The position numbers and the translations under genes were made by a program. From Maioricimonas rarisocia (GTDB lineage: Bacteria > Planctomycetota > Planctomycetia > Planctomycetales > Planctomycetaceae): a stretch of DNA of 64,000 bases. Shown piece by piece: positions 17,880 through 29,600 of this stretch (positions within the stretch are counted from its first letter, which is position 1; every line of letters starts with the position of its first letter). The stretch covers positions 310,001 to 374,000 of the forward strand of contig NZ_CP036275.1 of NCBI RefSeq assembly GCF_007747795.1, written 5' to 3'. The notes under the pieces are model-generated. The model was not told where the DNA came from. It saw only the letters and a program-made list of their open reading frames with translations, and made no database searches.

Positions 17880-20302
17880 CAGCTCATCCCGAGATCTTCG
17901 CTGTCGTCGTCCGTATGGACGCCAGCATTCGTTCGTGATGCCGGGCCGGAGGCCCGCAGCGTGACAAGTGAGTACACGCCGATCGCTGCGATCGACAGCA
18001 CCGTAATCTCGCCGAGCGTATCGAGCGCCCGGAAATCGACCAGGATCACGTTCACCAGATTCCGCCCGTGTGCTTCTTTCACACTGTGTTCGGCATACCA
18101 GGTGGAGATCGGGTGATCCGATCGGACCGTGATCGCAAACAGCAGCAGCACCGTGATCGTCCCGCCGCTGACCGTCGCGATGAAGGCGTCACGTGCCCGC
18201 GTTCCCGTGTTCGAGAGACGGCGGAAATCCGGCAACCGCGAGAATGCAAGAACGAAGAGAATGACGGTCAAAGTTTCGATCACGAACTGTGTCATCGCCA
18301 GGTCGGGAGCACCGAACAGGACAAAGAGCCCCGCGACGCCAAAACCGACCACTCCCAGCGAACCGACCGCCAGCAACCATGTCCGGGCACAGACGGCAGT
18401 GACGGCTGCAATCAGGATCAGCAGTGCAAGCAGGGCCTCGTGCGGACGCACCTTCAGGTCCAGCAGCTCGAGGCTGGGGAACACCTGTTGCGGCAACGAC
18501 AGCCACACACCGAACACTGTCGCGGCGATCATCGCGAGCAGGTACATGCTCAGATATCCGTTCTGCAGACCGCGGGTCAGCTGTCGCGCGAAGACGATCG
18601 TGGACGCCAGCAACCACTCGTAGCAGCGGGACGGTGCCAGCTTCGCCAGCCACTGCAGTGCGGCGAGAGACCGCTCCGCCTCGGGGGCGAACAGGACACC
18701 CTCGAGTCGATGCCGATTCACGTAGAGGACGATTCCTGCCGCCAGCGTGAACACCGACAGGATCAGAGTCGTGTTGATCCCGTGCCATACTGCCAGATGC
18801 AGCTCGATGGGCTGTCCGGTAATCGCTCCGCTGCCGGCTGCCAGCAGCTGGTCCAGCAGCACTGGTTGAAGCCCCAGCAGCAGGCTCGCGAACCCGAGGA
18901 TCACCGCGGGCGCCCACAGGGCAATGCTGCCATCGCGAGCCTTGTCTGTCTCTGGCGTGACGGGGCCGGCGAATGGCGTGACGCACACAAGTCCCGCGGC
19001 AGCGACCAGAAGGATATTGGACCCGACGGCCACCGCCAGCAACACGACCATTCCCCACGTCGCCAGCCAGGAGCCGAGAACCGACGCATGGCCAGGGAGA
19101 ACGCTTCCATGTCCCAGTGACTCGTAATAGAGCTCCTTCGCAACGAAGCCGAACAGAGGAACCAGGCCCACCATCGACAGTCCCGCCATCCCGGCAGCGA
19201 CCATGGTGGCAGGCATTCGCCTGCGCAGTCCCCCCAGGCGGTTGATGGCACGCTGATGAATGGAATGATCGATGGCCCCCGCCACCATGAAGAGCGCGCC
19301 CTTGTACAGGGCGTGGGCGACGAGCAAGGCCAGTGCGGCGACAATCGCATCTTCCGAGCCGGTTCCCAGCAGCATCGTCAGGGCGCCCAGCACGCTGATC
19401 GTGGCATACGCCAGAATCTGCTTCAGGTCGACGGCGCGGACCGCCAGCACGGCACCCAGCATGGTCGTCACGGCTCCGACCGGGACAATCAGCCAGAACC
19501 ATTCGGGCGTCCCCCCAAGTGCCGGATGCAACCGCGCCAGCAGATACACGCCGGCTTTGACCATCGTTGCCGAATGCAGGTACGCACTGATCGGTGTGGG
19601 AGCCGCCATGGCGTTCGGCAGCCAGAAATGAAACGGAAACTGAGCCGACTTGGTAAACGCTCCCGCCAGCACCAGCAGCAGCGCGGGCAGGTAGAACGCA
19701 TGCTCGCGGATCGCTTCCGACTGCAGTGAGAGCTCGGAAATGCTGAACGTCTCCCCGGCGATTCCCAGCAGGATCAGGCCGGGCAGTAACGCCAGGCCGC
19801 CACTTCCTGTGACCAGTAATGCCTGCAGGGCCGATGCGCGGGAAACCGGGTTGCGGTTGTTGAATCCGATCAGCAGGTACGACGTGATACTGGTCAGTTC
19901 CCAGAACACGTACAGCGCAAACACGTTGTTGGCGAGCACCAGACCGAGCATGCTTCCCATGAACAGCAGCAGCAGCGAGAGCAACTGTCCCAGTCTGTCG
20001 TCGCCGTGCAGGTAGCTTCCCGCATAGACGAGAATCACCGCACCGATCCCGGTGATCAGCAGAGCGAACAGCAGCGCCAGGCCGTCCAGCCGCAACGACA
20101 CCGCAAGATTCAGTTCCGGTACCCATTGCAGCGAGGCAACGGCAAACTCACCGTTCGAGATCGGAGCGATCTGCCCCAGCAGTGCGACGAACACGATGGC
20201 GGGAACGAGCGACAGCAACCAGCCGCTGCCCGAGCCGACCATCCGGACCACGAGCGGGGCCAGAAGACCGGCGATGAAGATTGCCAACAGCCACTCGAAC
20301 AT
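17879..20302 (-). CDS. mrpA: Mrp antiporter subunit A
   Basis: This 807-aa polytopic protein starts at the ATG at 20302 ([17 protein letters not shown]). The 19 in-frame codons before it have no membrane character. The N-terminal ~500 residues are a NuoL-like module with [19 protein letters not shown] and [20 protein letters not shown]. The C-terminal ~200 residues hold the MrpA-specific DUF4040/MbhE-type helices ([19 protein letters not shown], then [20 protein letters not shown]). Length and order are as expected for full MrpA. It is the first gene of mrpABCDEFG, all on the minus strand and mostly overlapping. The start lies 305 bp after the stop of an NtrC-type regulator on the same strand. 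Confidence 0.95.
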   Translation of the reverse strand: MFEWLLAIFIAGLLAPLVVRMVGSGSGWLLSLVPAIVFVALLGQIAPISNGEFAVASLQWVPELNLAVSLRLDGLALLFALLITGIGAVILVYAGSYLHGDDRLGQLLSLLLLFMGSMLGLVLANNVFALYVFWELTSITSYLLIGFNNRNPVSRASALQALLVTGSGGLALLPGLILLGIAGETFSISELSLQSEAIREHAFYLPALLLVLAGAFTKSAQFPFHFWLPNAMAAPTPISAYLHSATMVKAGVYLLARLHPALGGTPEWFWLIVPVGAVTTMLGAVLAVRAVDLKQILAYATISVLGALTMLLGTGSEDAIVAALALLVAHALYKGALFMVAGAIDHSIHQRAINRLGGLRRRMPATMVAAGMAGLSMVGLVPLFGFVAKELYYESLGHGSVLPGHASVLGSWLATWGMVVLLAVAVGSNILLVAAAGLVCVTPFAGPVTPETDKARDGSIALWAPAVILGFASLLLGLQPVLLDQLLAAGSGAITGQPIELHLAVWHGINTTLILSVFTLAAGIVLYVNRHRLEGVLFAPEAERSLAALQWLAKLAPSRCYEWLLASTIVFARQLTRGLQNGYLSMYLLAMIAATVFGVWLSLPQQVFPSLELLDLKVRPHEALLALLILIAAVTAVCARTWLLAVGSLGVVGFGVAGLFVLFGAPDLAMTQFVIETLTVILFVLAFSRLPDFRRLSNTGTRARDAFIATVSGGTITVLLLFAITVRSDHPISTWYAEHSVKEAHGRNLVNVILVDFRALDTLGEITVLSIAAIGVYSLVTLRASGPASRTNAGVHTDDDSEDLGMS

Positions 20303-20320
20303 AAACCTGATCCTGGCCTC

Positions 20321-20347
20321 GACAGCCTGAACTGTCGGAACGGTTCC
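20321..20347. promoter_or_regulatory. Paired inverted repeats before mrpA
   Basis: GACAG-CCTGAA-CTGTC (20321-20336) is followed directly by the 11-bp palindrome GGAAC-G-GTTCC (20337-20347), 19-45 bp upstream of the mrpA ATG. Either could be an operator or a 5'-leader hairpin. No good sigma-54 or sigma-70 hexamers were found in this 305-bp gap. Confidence 0.35.
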
Positions 20348-20607
20348 GGGGGCGTCCAACCGGGCGAACGCGATGAGACTCTCGGATGCCGCACGAGTGT
20401 TCCAGTTTTACCGGTGCCATCCCGATTCGGAAATGCGGTACGCCCGGTTCCTTCGCCCGAAATTACAGATCCCCCCACTGTTGCCGCAGGCCCGATGGAC
20501 GCGACCCGATGTGACTGGCGCCGCTCGCGAGGACGGTTTTGTCCGCTGCACACGACATTTGCGGGGTGTCCGGGAGGGGCTGCCAGGGCCGGAAGGCCTT
20601 CACACCC

Positions 20608-22008
20608 TCAGGTTCGGAAATCGTTGGCATTCAGTCCATGCCGAACCAGCAGGTTGTGCATGCCCTGACGGGACAGGCCCGCCTGCCGTGCTGCCTGAGA
20701 GACGTTGCCGGAGTGCTTCTTCAGTAGCGTCGACAGATACTGCTGATCGGCATTGTCCAGCGCTTCTTCCCGGGAAATCTCCGCCAGTGCCGAGACCGGA
20801 CTGGACGGGGTGGAAGCCGCGTCTCGAACTGGCCCGGGCAGATCAGCCAGCTCAACGGTCTGCGAGCGGGAGAGTGCCACCGCTCGTTCGATGACGTTCC
20901 GCAACTCTCGGATGTTGCCCGGCCACCTGTACCGGCGGAACTGTTCGATGACCTTCTCGGAGAAGCGGTGCACGCGGATCTGTTCGCGTTGCAGGTCCTT
21001 CAGAAACGCTTCGGCAAGCAGCATCACATCGTCGCCGCGATCGCGAAGAGGCGGCAACTCCATGTGGATCACGCCGAGACGGTAGTACAGGTCCTGCCGA
21101 AACCGACCGGCGTTGACCTCTTCCTGCAGGTTGCGATTGGTCGCGCAGATGTATCGGGTATCGATTCGGACCGGTTCCGTCCTGCCCACAGGCGTGAAAA
21201 CCCGTTCCTGGACGGCCCGGAGCAGCTTGGCCTGAGATGCCAGCGGCAGTTCGGCCAGTTCATCGAAGAACGCGGTCCCGCCATCACTGCGCAACAGGAG
21301 GCCGTCGCGATCTGCGGAGGCGCCGGTAAACGCTCCTTTGACGTGACCAAACAGAACCGACTCGAACAGCGACTCGGGAATCGCCGTGCAGTCGATGACC
21401 TGGAACGCCTTCTCGCTGCGGCTGCTGTGCTGGTGGATGGCCCGCGCGACGACTTCCTTGCCGGTTCCGCTTTCGCCGGTGATCAGGACGTTGGTGTCGG
21501 TTCGGGCGACGCGATCCACAATCTCCAGGATTTCCATCATGGGGCCGCTGCGGGCGATGATGGACGGGAACTTCGCCGCCAGGGCATCGGTATCCGTGGG
21601 AGCGGAGACGGGACCGGGTTGGGATCGCGCAGGAGAAGCGAGAACGCCGCGGAGACTCGCCAGCAGGTCTTCGTACTTGACCGGCTTGAGCAGGTAGTCG
21701 GCGATCCCCAGCCGAACACTTTCGATTGCCGTTGGCAGCGACGGCACGCCGGTGACCACGATCAGGGGAATGTGTGGCCAGTGCTCGCGCCCCTGCTGCA
21801 GCAGTTCGAGCTTCAGGTTGCCCGGCATGTTCAGGTCGGACAGGATCAGATCGAATGGCTCGCTGCGAAGTTTTGCCAGGGCAGCAGTCCCATCCGGGAC
21901 GCACACGCACTCATATCCTGCCTTGCGCAGCAACTGGCCCGTCGTTCGCAGGAAAAGCGGTTCGTTATCAGCGATCAGAATTCGCTTTTTCGCTTGCTCT
22001 TCGTTCAT
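20608..22008 (-). CDS. NtrC-type sigma-54-dependent response regulator
   Basis: This 466-aa protein has three modules. Residues ~10-125 are a receiver with phospho-acceptor Asp in [10 protein letters not shown], a VVTG switch segment and the LLKP lysine. Residues ~145-385 are an AAA+ domain with Walker A GESGTGKE (near residue 178), the sigma-54 contact loop GAFTGA and RWPGNIREL. The C-terminus is a Fis-type helix-turn-helix ([20 protein letters not shown]). It should therefore activate RpoN promoters when phosphorylated. It overlaps the histidine kinase gene by 41 bp, so the two form a cognate pair. Two sigma-54 promoters with matching dyads occur in this window. Confidence 0.93.
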   Translation of the reverse strand: MNEEQAKKRILIADNEPLFLRTTGQLLRKAGYECVCVPDGTAALAKLRSEPFDLILSDLNMPGNLKLELLQQGREHWPHIPLIVVTGVPSLPTAIESVRLGIADYLLKPVKYEDLLASLRGVLASPARSQPGPVSAPTDTDALAAKFPSIIARSGPMMEILEIVDRVARTDTNVLITGESGTGKEVVARAIHQHSSRSEKAFQVIDCTAIPESLFESVLFGHVKGAFTGASADRDGLLLRSDGGTAFFDELAELPLASQAKLLRAVQERVFTPVGRTEPVRIDTRYICATNRNLQEEVNAGRFRQDLYYRLGVIHMELPPLRDRGDDVMLLAEAFLKDLQREQIRVHRFSEKVIEQFRRYRWPGNIRELRNVIERAVALSRSQTVELADLPGPVRDAASTPSSPVSALAEISREEALDNADQQYLSTLLKKHSGNVSQAARQAGLSRQGMHNLLVRHGLNANDFRT

Positions 22009-23209
22009 CGTCGACGATCCTGCGCGGCACCGAAACTGTCACGCATGCACCCTTCCCGTTGTTGTTGCGGATGGCGATGGTCCCGCCCATCGCCTCGGCC
22101 AGACTGCGGGAGACCGACAGCCCCAGTCCCATGCCCTCGCGGGTGTCCGTCTTGGTACTGAAGAAGGGCTCAAAGGCACGGGCTGCAACCTCCTGAGACA
22201 CTCCGGGGCCCTCGTCGACGACCGAAACAATCGCAGCTTTTCGCGTGGACGCGATCCGGATCGTAACGACGCCGCCGGGGGGGCTGGCCTGAATCGCATT
22301 GCGAACGACATTCAGCAGGATTTGTTTCAGTTCACCTTCCCGCAGGACGACTTCGGTCGGCCCAAGCAGCTCCTCGCCGACAACCTCCCGGGTCTCCACC
22401 TCGATTCGCACTTCGCTCTTCGTCGCCAGCGGCTGCACGAGAACCGCGACGTCCGAAATCAGCGGCCGCAGGTCGAAACGCGAAGCGGCCTGCCGGTTCG
22501 GGCGGTAGAGCTGATACATCTGGTGCGTGATCGAACTGATGCGTTCGATCTCACTGTCAATCAGTTCAAGCAGCTCCTGACTCTCATCATTGGGAGGCAG
22601 GCTGCTTCTGACAAGGACGAAGGCATTCCGGATGCCAGCGAGCGGATTGTTGATCTCGTGAGCAACGCCCGCGGCCATCTGGCCCAACGCGGCGAGTTTC
22701 TCCATTTTCAGGCGTTGCTCTTCGAGTTGCGCAATCTTCGCCGTTCGTTCCTGGACCAGTTGCTCCAGGTGCTGGTTGTGAAGCCGGATCACCTCTCGCA
22801 ACTGGTGACGTTCCGTCACGTCCCTCACGCTGGCTCGAAAACCACAGTGCTGCTGCGAGCGGTCGTACATCGGCTGCCAGGAGACGGCGCCCCACCGGCG
22901 GGAGCCATCCCGATGCACAATCTGAAAATCGACATCGTTGCCACTTCCCCCCCCAATCGCGTCGCAGAGGATTTCTGCGATTCTGTCGCGATCGTCTTCA
23001 GCGACGAGGGGCAACGGATAGTCGATCATCGCCAGGCACTCCTCTGGCGAGTAGCCCGTGATCCGCTCGACGGCTGCGTTCACCCACAGCAGTTGTCCAT
23101 CCGACCGATGCCAGCTCTCCCAGTCGTACGTGCAATCTGCAATCGCCCGGAAGACGCAATGGTCGGTGTGGACGTCGTCGAGTCCGTTCTGGTCGTTCGG
23201 GGGAGCCAT
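21968..23209 (-). CDS. PAS-domain sensor histidine kinase
   Basis: This 413-aa kinase has no membrane segments. Residues ~20-135 are a PAS/PAC module ([20 protein letters not shown], then [19 protein letters not shown]). A coiled-coil linker follows, then the H-box [20 protein letters not shown] with the phospho-His near residue 183. The catalytic domain has an N-box [12 protein letters not shown]1 DEGPGVS and G2 [11 protein letters not shown]. This resembles the NtrB-like soluble kinases that pair with NtrC regulators. The start ATG at 23209 is 28 nt from the stop of a 48-aa membrane microprotein, which might supply the membrane connection this kinase lacks. Confidence 0.93.
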   Translation of the reverse strand: MAPPNDQNGLDDVHTDHCVFRAIADCTYDWESWHRSDGQLLWVNAAVERITGYSPEECLAMIDYPLPLVAEDDRDRIAEILCDAIGGGSGNDVDFQIVHRDGSRRWGAVSWQPMYDRSQQHCGFRASVRDVTERHQLREVIRLHNQHLEQLVQERTAKIAQLEEQRLKMEKLAALGQMAAGVAHEINNPLAGIRNAFVLVRSSLPPNDESQELLELIDSEIERISSITHQMYQLYRPNRQAASRFDLRPLISDVAVLVQPLATKSEVRIEVETREVVGEELLGPTEVVLREGELKQILLNVVRNAIQASPPGGVVTIRIASTRKAAIVSVVDEGPGVSQEVAARAFEPFFSTKTDTREGMGLGLSVSRSLAEAMGGTIAIRNNNGKGACVTVSVPRRIVDDERRASEKANSDR

Positions 23210-23237
23210 ACTCTCGTCCGGACTTCACACGGCCGCA

Positions 23238-23384
23238 TTACAATGATTTCAGGAGGATCGCCAGCAACAGCCAGAGTAGAACAGCCACGTTTCCCGTCAA
23301 CTGCGCGCGAAGCTCCGTTGAGTCAATTGGGCTTCGGCAAGATGCTTCGTCACCCCAATCGTGTGAGAAATGGATCGTCGACAT
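23238..23384 (-). CDS. 48-aa membrane microprotein upstream of the kinase
   Basis: This short frame starts at the ATG at 23384, with GGAG 7 nt upstream, and ends at TAA 23238-23240. The protein begins MSTIHFSHDWGDEASC, has a polar middle (RSPIDSTELRAQLTGN) and ends in one hydrophobic helix (VAVLLWLLLAILLKSL). It lies between a strong sigma-54 promoter (23442-23458) and the sensor kinase, whose ATG is 28 nt past this stop, so it is co-transcribed with the two-component system. It may be a membrane tether or a signal partner of the soluble PAS kinase; that role is inference. Confidence 0.55.
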   Translation of the reverse strand: MSTIHFSHDWGDEASCRSPIDSTELRAQLTGNVAVLLWLLLAILLKSL

Positions 23385-23441
23385 GGCGTTCTCCAGGAGC
23401 GAAGGTCATTGAATCCTCCCTGTTGTCCTGTGGAGAACCTA

Positions 23442-23458
23442 TGCAGCCCCCGTGCCGA
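23442..23458 (-). promoter_or_regulatory. Sigma-54 promoter of the two-component operon
   Basis: On the minus strand the site reads TCGGCACGGGGGCTGCA, matching 12 of 14 fixed positions of YTGGCACGRNNNTTGCW with exact GG-N10-GC spacing. Transcription would start near 23431, about 47 nt before the microprotein ATG. Confidence 0.6.
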
Positions 23459-23496
23459 AGCATTTCTTCACACCATCGAGTCATTGTGGACGAACC

Positions 23497-23538
23497 GGCG
23501 TCATTCGGGGATGACAACTGTCAACTGCCGTTGACGGT
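23497..23538. promoter_or_regulatory. Tandem UAS-like dyads upstream of the two-component operon
   Basis: Site 1 (23517-23538) is ACTGTCA-N8-TGACGGT, with 6 of 7 arm positions symmetric. Site 2 (23497-23518) is GGCGTCA-N8-TGACAAC, weaker. The two centres are 20 bp apart, about two helical turns. They lie roughly 65-85 bp upstream of the -12 element of the sigma-54 promoter. Site 1 aligns without gaps at 16 of 22 positions with the dyad at 12909-12930. Confidence 0.5.
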
Positions 23539-23673
23539 CGGGCGGGGCACCGCGCCGGGACTCCGTGCCGGAGAAATCGTCCGGCGACGTTCCGGTCGTC
23601 GGCCTTCGTGGCGTCGCCGGGAACCGGCCTTTGGCTGTGGGCCGTAATCGCGGACCGGGCAGACCCGCTCGGA

Positions 23674-26600
23674 TCAGCGCTCGGCGCCGACTCCCTCCGG
23701 CTCGATCACTCCCCCGTCCCAGTGAATCGTGCAGCCGGGCAACGCCTCGTGGAGCTTCTTGACACCATCGGCCTTGATGGTCGTTCGCGTCACGTCGAGT
23801 TCGCGGAGATCAAGGCGGGCGAGATCGGCAAGGCATTCCTCCGTCACGGTCGTGCCCCGCAGATTCAGCACACGCAGAGACTCCAGTTTCGCGATGGCGG
23901 TGATCGTCGCGTCGGAGATGGCGGTCTGCTGCAGGCCAATCGTCTCGAGCTTCTCGAATCCGGCCAGAGCTTTCGAGATGCCGTCATCGATCGTGCCGTT
24001 GCGGTTCAGAACAAGCACATGTAGTGGCAGATCGCTCAGACTTCCGACAGCCGCGGGCGTAACCCCCGTGCCGGACAGATCGAGGCTGAGGGTCCGATGC
24101 TGCGGGAACGGTCGACACGCTGCCGCGACGCGGAGCAGCTGCTCGTCGTCGAACGATTCGACATCCTTGAAGAGGAGAGACGGACCGGACTGCAGGTTCG
24201 AGGGGATGTCCTGCCGTGTGCGGATCTCGATGTGCTGCTTCTTCGCGTCATCCCAGATCAGCATCCTGCCGCCGCAATCCTGCACAGCGGCCAGAATTCG
24301 GAGAAGGCTTTCGCGTGACGGAGGTTCCCCGGCCGGTGAAGCGGCCGGATCGGGCGGTGCGATGCTCGTGTCGTTCCCGGATTGTGAGGTCTGGTCATCC
24401 GTTGGATCTGTGTAGATGCGGCATTTCGACAGTGCCTGCTTCAGACGTTTGACACCCTCCGGAGTCGTCCGGGTTCTCTGCAGTTCAAGAAACTTCAGCC
24501 CCTTCAGGCCGGTCAGATACTCAAGGCCTTTGTCGGTAATACCGGTTCCCTTCAGTTCGAGCCGTCGCCAGCGATCCTCACGACCAAGCAGACTCAACGC
24601 TTCGTCAGAAACTGCCGACTCATCGAGTGAGAGTTCGCTCAGGTTCGGGTGTGCGACCAGCTGTTCCAGTTCGGCATCACCCAGCCAGGCGGAGCGACGC
24701 ATGTGCAGACGTTCGAGTTTCTTCAGCGTCAGAATCTGTGCGATCAGGCCGGATTCCGCCGGCAGTTCACCCAGGGTCAGCTGCTTGAGGTTCTGCAGCC
24801 GGCCGAGTTCCGCAATGCCGGCCGCGGTCAGGTTCTCACCTGGCAATCCGAGGTTCGTCAGGTTCTCGTGTCGTGCAATCGCCGGCATGCACTCGTCCGT
24901 GAGCTGATCGCACCAGAACAGTCCAAGGTCTTCAAGCCGCGGCGTCTCTGCAAGGATCTGTGCCAATTGCTCATCGGAGACCGGCATGCCGTGGAGTCCC
25001 AGGTACCGTAACGGCGTGAGCCCTGTCAGCTTGTCGAGCTGCTCGGGGCGGACGTTGGCAGCCAGGTTCAGGCTCAGCACTTCGAGTCGGCGCAGTTGGC
25101 CGAACTGGGCGAAGTCGAAGCCGGACAGATCGCGAAAATGTAGTTCGCCGATTTCGAGCACTTCGAACGGACCCTCAGGAAGTTCCTCGCCTGTAGAAAC
25201 CTGCAGCCTCTTCCCCTCTTCGGAAAGCACGACGATGTGGGGCGTCTCGGCAAGCGCGAAGAGTTCAAGTGCTACCTCACGCTCCAGTGCGAAGTCCGGA
25301 CGGCGTACCCACGTCGCACCATGTATCGTCCCATCGTGCCCGTTGCCGGAAGTATCCCGCAGAACCGCGCCTGCCCCTTCGTCGAAGCGGTACAGCGCGA
25401 GGGTGTGCTCGTCGGTTTCGGGACCTTCCTGTTCTGCCGTGATCAGATCGCCGGCAGTCCGCACCGCGTCGGAGATACGAACCGCGAGGATCTGTCCATG
25501 GAAGTCGCGCGGGGCCGCATTGGCACTCTCCCGATCACCGGCGCTCGATCCGATCGTGATCGGCAACGGGCTCGGCGAGTAGGCTCCGGAGAACGTTTCC
25601 TGTTCGATCAGTTTCCCGTCGACGTACAGCTTCAGCGTGTTGCCGCTCCGCACACCGGCCAGCGCGACCGGGTGTCCGAGGTACTCCGGATCACGTGGCA
25701 CCCAGACCTGCTGGTACCGATCGCCGATCCTGGCGGCGAAGTAGAAGCCGCGCTCCGTTACGGTCAGCGAGAACCCGCCGTTGCGGGTGTTGTCGACGAT
25801 TTCGCCGTTCTGGTTGTCCGACCAGTCGTCGATTCGCACCACGGCTTCGACGGTGAGGGGCGAGTCGGCGTCGCAGGTGAGCGGCAGTTCGACGCGATCA
25901 TCCTGGCCGTCAAAGTCGAGGGCGTACGTCGGTGCCTGCTCGGAATCCTGATCGCTCTTCGCCAACCGCTTCCCGGCGTCGACCGGCAGGACGACGCGAA
26001 AGCCTACTCGCATGTGGGCATTTCCGCCTCCCAATCGAAAAGCCGAACGGCTCGCGAATGCTTCAAACTGGTAGGATCCGCCTCGAATGACTCTGTGTGA
26101 TCCAAGGTTGATCGCACAACAAGGGTTGGTGGCGGGGACGTCGACAAACCGTTCGTAGAAGTCTGGGGACCAGAGGTCTTGAACCCACTCTGCTACGTTT
26201 CCACCCAGGTCACGGAGCCCGAACGGATTCTTGCGAAGATCACCAACGACGTGTGTTCTCCATCCAGAATTGCTTTGAAACCAGTCGAATCGCGGCAGAT
26301 CGACGTCCTCATTGCCGAACCAGAACCGTGTCGTGGTTCCGGCACGACAGAAGTGCTCCCACTCCGCTTCGGTCGGCAGACGGTAACCGGTCCCGTCCAG
26401 CGGCGTGACCGTTTGACCAGAGCGGAAGTAGAACGGTTTGAGCTTCTCCCGTCGGCTCAGTTTGGCACAGAACTCCGCCGCGTCGTACCAGCTCACCATT
26501 TCCACCGGGTGGTTGCTCGTGGCGAGATCGGCAACCCGGTCTTTCCCGTCCCCGCTGGCCGAGAAGTGTGACGGATTGGTCCCCACCACCTGCTCGTACT

Positions 26601-29600
26601 GCGACTGCGTCACTTCGGTGACGCCGACGTAGATCGGCTGGGTGAGAATTACTTTATGCTGCGGGCCTTCGCTGTTGATCCGCTCTTGCGAAGCCTCATC
26701 GGCACCAGCAACTTCAAGCGCCGCTTCGATTTCCTCGGGTGTGCTCCCCATCAGGAACTCGCCCGGTGGAATCAGACGGAACGTCATGCCGATGGAGTTG
26801 GTGTACTCAACGGGGACGCCGAGGTACTTCGCCCACGCTTCCTGATGCGCCCTGGCCTGCTCGGCAACGAAGGGGGCAAGCGCGGGCGCGGGGGCATCGG
26901 CCGGCCAGCCGTGCCAGCCCTGGCCGGAAGTATCGGCAGTGCTGGACAAGCCGGGCGTGGCATCCGGTGTGGCGTTGGCGAGTTGGCTTCTCTCAGCATC
27001 GACCGCCAGGACCACGCGAAAACCGATCGTCGATTCTCGTCTCCAGGAAGAGTGCCAGTCTCGACACGAAGCGCGGCAGTTGATTGGTCTGTTGTACCAA
27101 CTTCCATCACGGCGCACTTGCCGCGATCCGGGCGAAAACGGGTTGGAGGGATCGATCGCTTGCTTATCGCTGAACTGACCGTAGAACTCCTGATTCCAGC
27201 TGTCCTGCACCCATTCGATCAGATTGCCATGGACATCATGCAACCCGAACGGGTTTGCCTTCAACTCACCCACGGGGTGCGTGCGGCCACCCGAGTTGCT
27301 GCCGCACCAGCCAGCCTGAATCAGGTCCTGGTCTCCTTCCCCAATCCAGAACCGCGTCGTGGTTCCGGCACGACAGAAGTGCTCCCATTCCGCTTCGGTC
27401 GGCAGACGGTAACCATTTCCGCCCAGCGGCGTGACCGTTTGACCAGAGCGGAAGTAGAACGGCTTGAGCTTCTCCCGTCGGCTCAGTTTGGCACAGAACT
27501 CCGCCGCGTCGTACCAGCTCACCATTTCCACCGGGTGGTTGCTCGTGTCGAGATCGGCAACCCGGTCTTTCCCGTCCCCGCTGGCCGAGAAGTGTGACGG
27601 ATTGGTCCCCATCACCTGCTCGTACTGCGACTGCGTCACTTCGGTCGTGCCGACGTAGACGGCTTGTGTGAGAATCACCTTGTGCTGCGGGCCTTCGCTG
27701 TTGATCCGCTCTTGCGAAGCCTCATCGGCACCAGCAACTTCAAGCGCCGCTTCGATTTCCTCCGGTGAGCTCCCCATCAGGAATTCGCCCGGCGGGACCA
27801 GGCGGAACGTCATGCCGATCGAGTTCTCATACTCCACCGGCACGCCGAGGTACTCAGCCCACGCTTCCTGATGCGCCCTGGCCTGCTGAGCGTTGAAGGG
27901 GGCGATCGCGGGAGCCGGGGCATCGGCCGGCCAGCCGTGCCAATTGGGTTTCTGACTTGTTGATCGTGATACTGGCGCATCGCTGAGCAAACCTTTAACC
28001 GCTTCAGCGGCCAATGCCACACGAAAACCGATGACGTTGTAACGGTCCGACGGGTGATCGGCGAGGCGAATCGACGAACGGCAGAGGGACGGAGAGCAGT
28101 CCCAACCGCCGCCGCGGAACACCCGCCGGGAGCCGGCGGAAAATGGGTTGATTGCGGCGTCCTCTTCGAACTTCCCATAGAACGCCGGATCCCAGCTGTC
28201 CTGCACCCATTCCCACACGTTGCCGTGCACGTCCGACAAGCCGAATGGATTGGCCTTCAACTCGCCCGCGGCATGCGTGCGGCCACCGGAGTTGCTCCCA
28301 AACCAGCCGGCGGAAACCAAGTTCTGGTCTTCATCGCCGCTCCAGAACCGTGTCGTCGTCCCTGCCCGGCAGGCAGACTCCCATTCCGCCTCCGTTGGCA
28401 GACGGTAACCGGTCCCGTCGAGCGGCGTGACCGTTTGATCAGAGCGGAAGTAGAACGGTTTCAATTGTTCCTGCTGGCTCAGTTTCGCGCAGAACTCGGC
28501 CGCGTCGTTCCAGCTCACCATCTCCACCGGGTGGTTGCCCGTTTCCAGATTGGCGACAAGCTCCTTGCCTTCACCGGTGGCTGAAAAGTGCGACGGGTTG
28601 GTTCCCATCACCTGCTCGTACTGCGACTGCGTGACTTGCGTCGTGCTGACATAGAGGGGTTGCGTGAGAACCACCTTATGTTGCGGCGATTCGCTGTTGA
28701 TCCGCTCGCGCCAATACTCGTCTTCACCAGCCACCTTCAATGCCGCTTCAATCTCTTCCGGCGTGCTTCCCATCAGGAACTCGCCCGGCGGGATCAGGCG
28801 GAACGTCATGCCGATGGAGTTTTCATACTCGACCGGGACGCCCAGATGCTTCGCCCACGCTTCCTGATGGGCCCTGCCCTGCCGAGCGTCGAACGGGGCG
28901 ATCGCGGGCGGTGGGGCGTCGGCGGGCCAGCCATGCCAGCCCCCACCAGATGTATCGGCAGTGCTGGACAAGCCAGCAGTGGCACCCGGTGGCTTCATCT
29001 CTGCCACAGAAGTGGTCGGGACGTATCGCATTCGCACGAGCGAGCGGCCGAACCGGCTGACAGTCAATGTGTCGTCTTCCAGACGGAACTCGTCATCCCC
29101 GCCGGTCAGGTTCAGCGCGTACTGGCCCCCCTTCAATCTGACGGTCCAGTTGTTCTCCTTGTCGAGGACGGCCACTTCTTCCCCATTGCCGAGGATCTGC
29201 ACCTCGACGTCATCCCGCATCGGCCTGGGGATGTCGACTGTCACTGTTCCCTTTGCTGTGACGATCGTAATCATGCCCGCCAGCAGCACGGCACCGAACG
29301 AGCCCCACATCGTCAGTGGTCGCCGGCGCCGGGGAGGACGCGCAGCGCCGTCGGCAGCGGCAATGATCGTGGGAGCGACCGCCTCGTCCTGCGGCCCGGC
29401 AACGAGGGAGGGATCGGCGATCGTTGCGGGAGTGGTGCCGGAGGAGGCATCGCTCGACGTCAGTTGTGTTTCAATCGCGGCGAGTGTCTCGGCGACCTCG
29501 GCGGCAGTTGCGGGGCGTGCACTGCGGTCTTTCGCGAGCAGCCGGGTAATCAGGTCGATCAGGTCGGAGGGGAGATCCGGACAGAGGGACGCGAGCGGCT

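Noticed and set aside
20303-20607. Sigma-54 control of the mrp operon by the adjacent NtrC-type regulator
   Set aside because: A TGGCAC occurs on the minus strand, but no GC lies at the needed spacing and the TGTCA-N8-TGAC dyad is absent, so neighbourhood alone is not enough.
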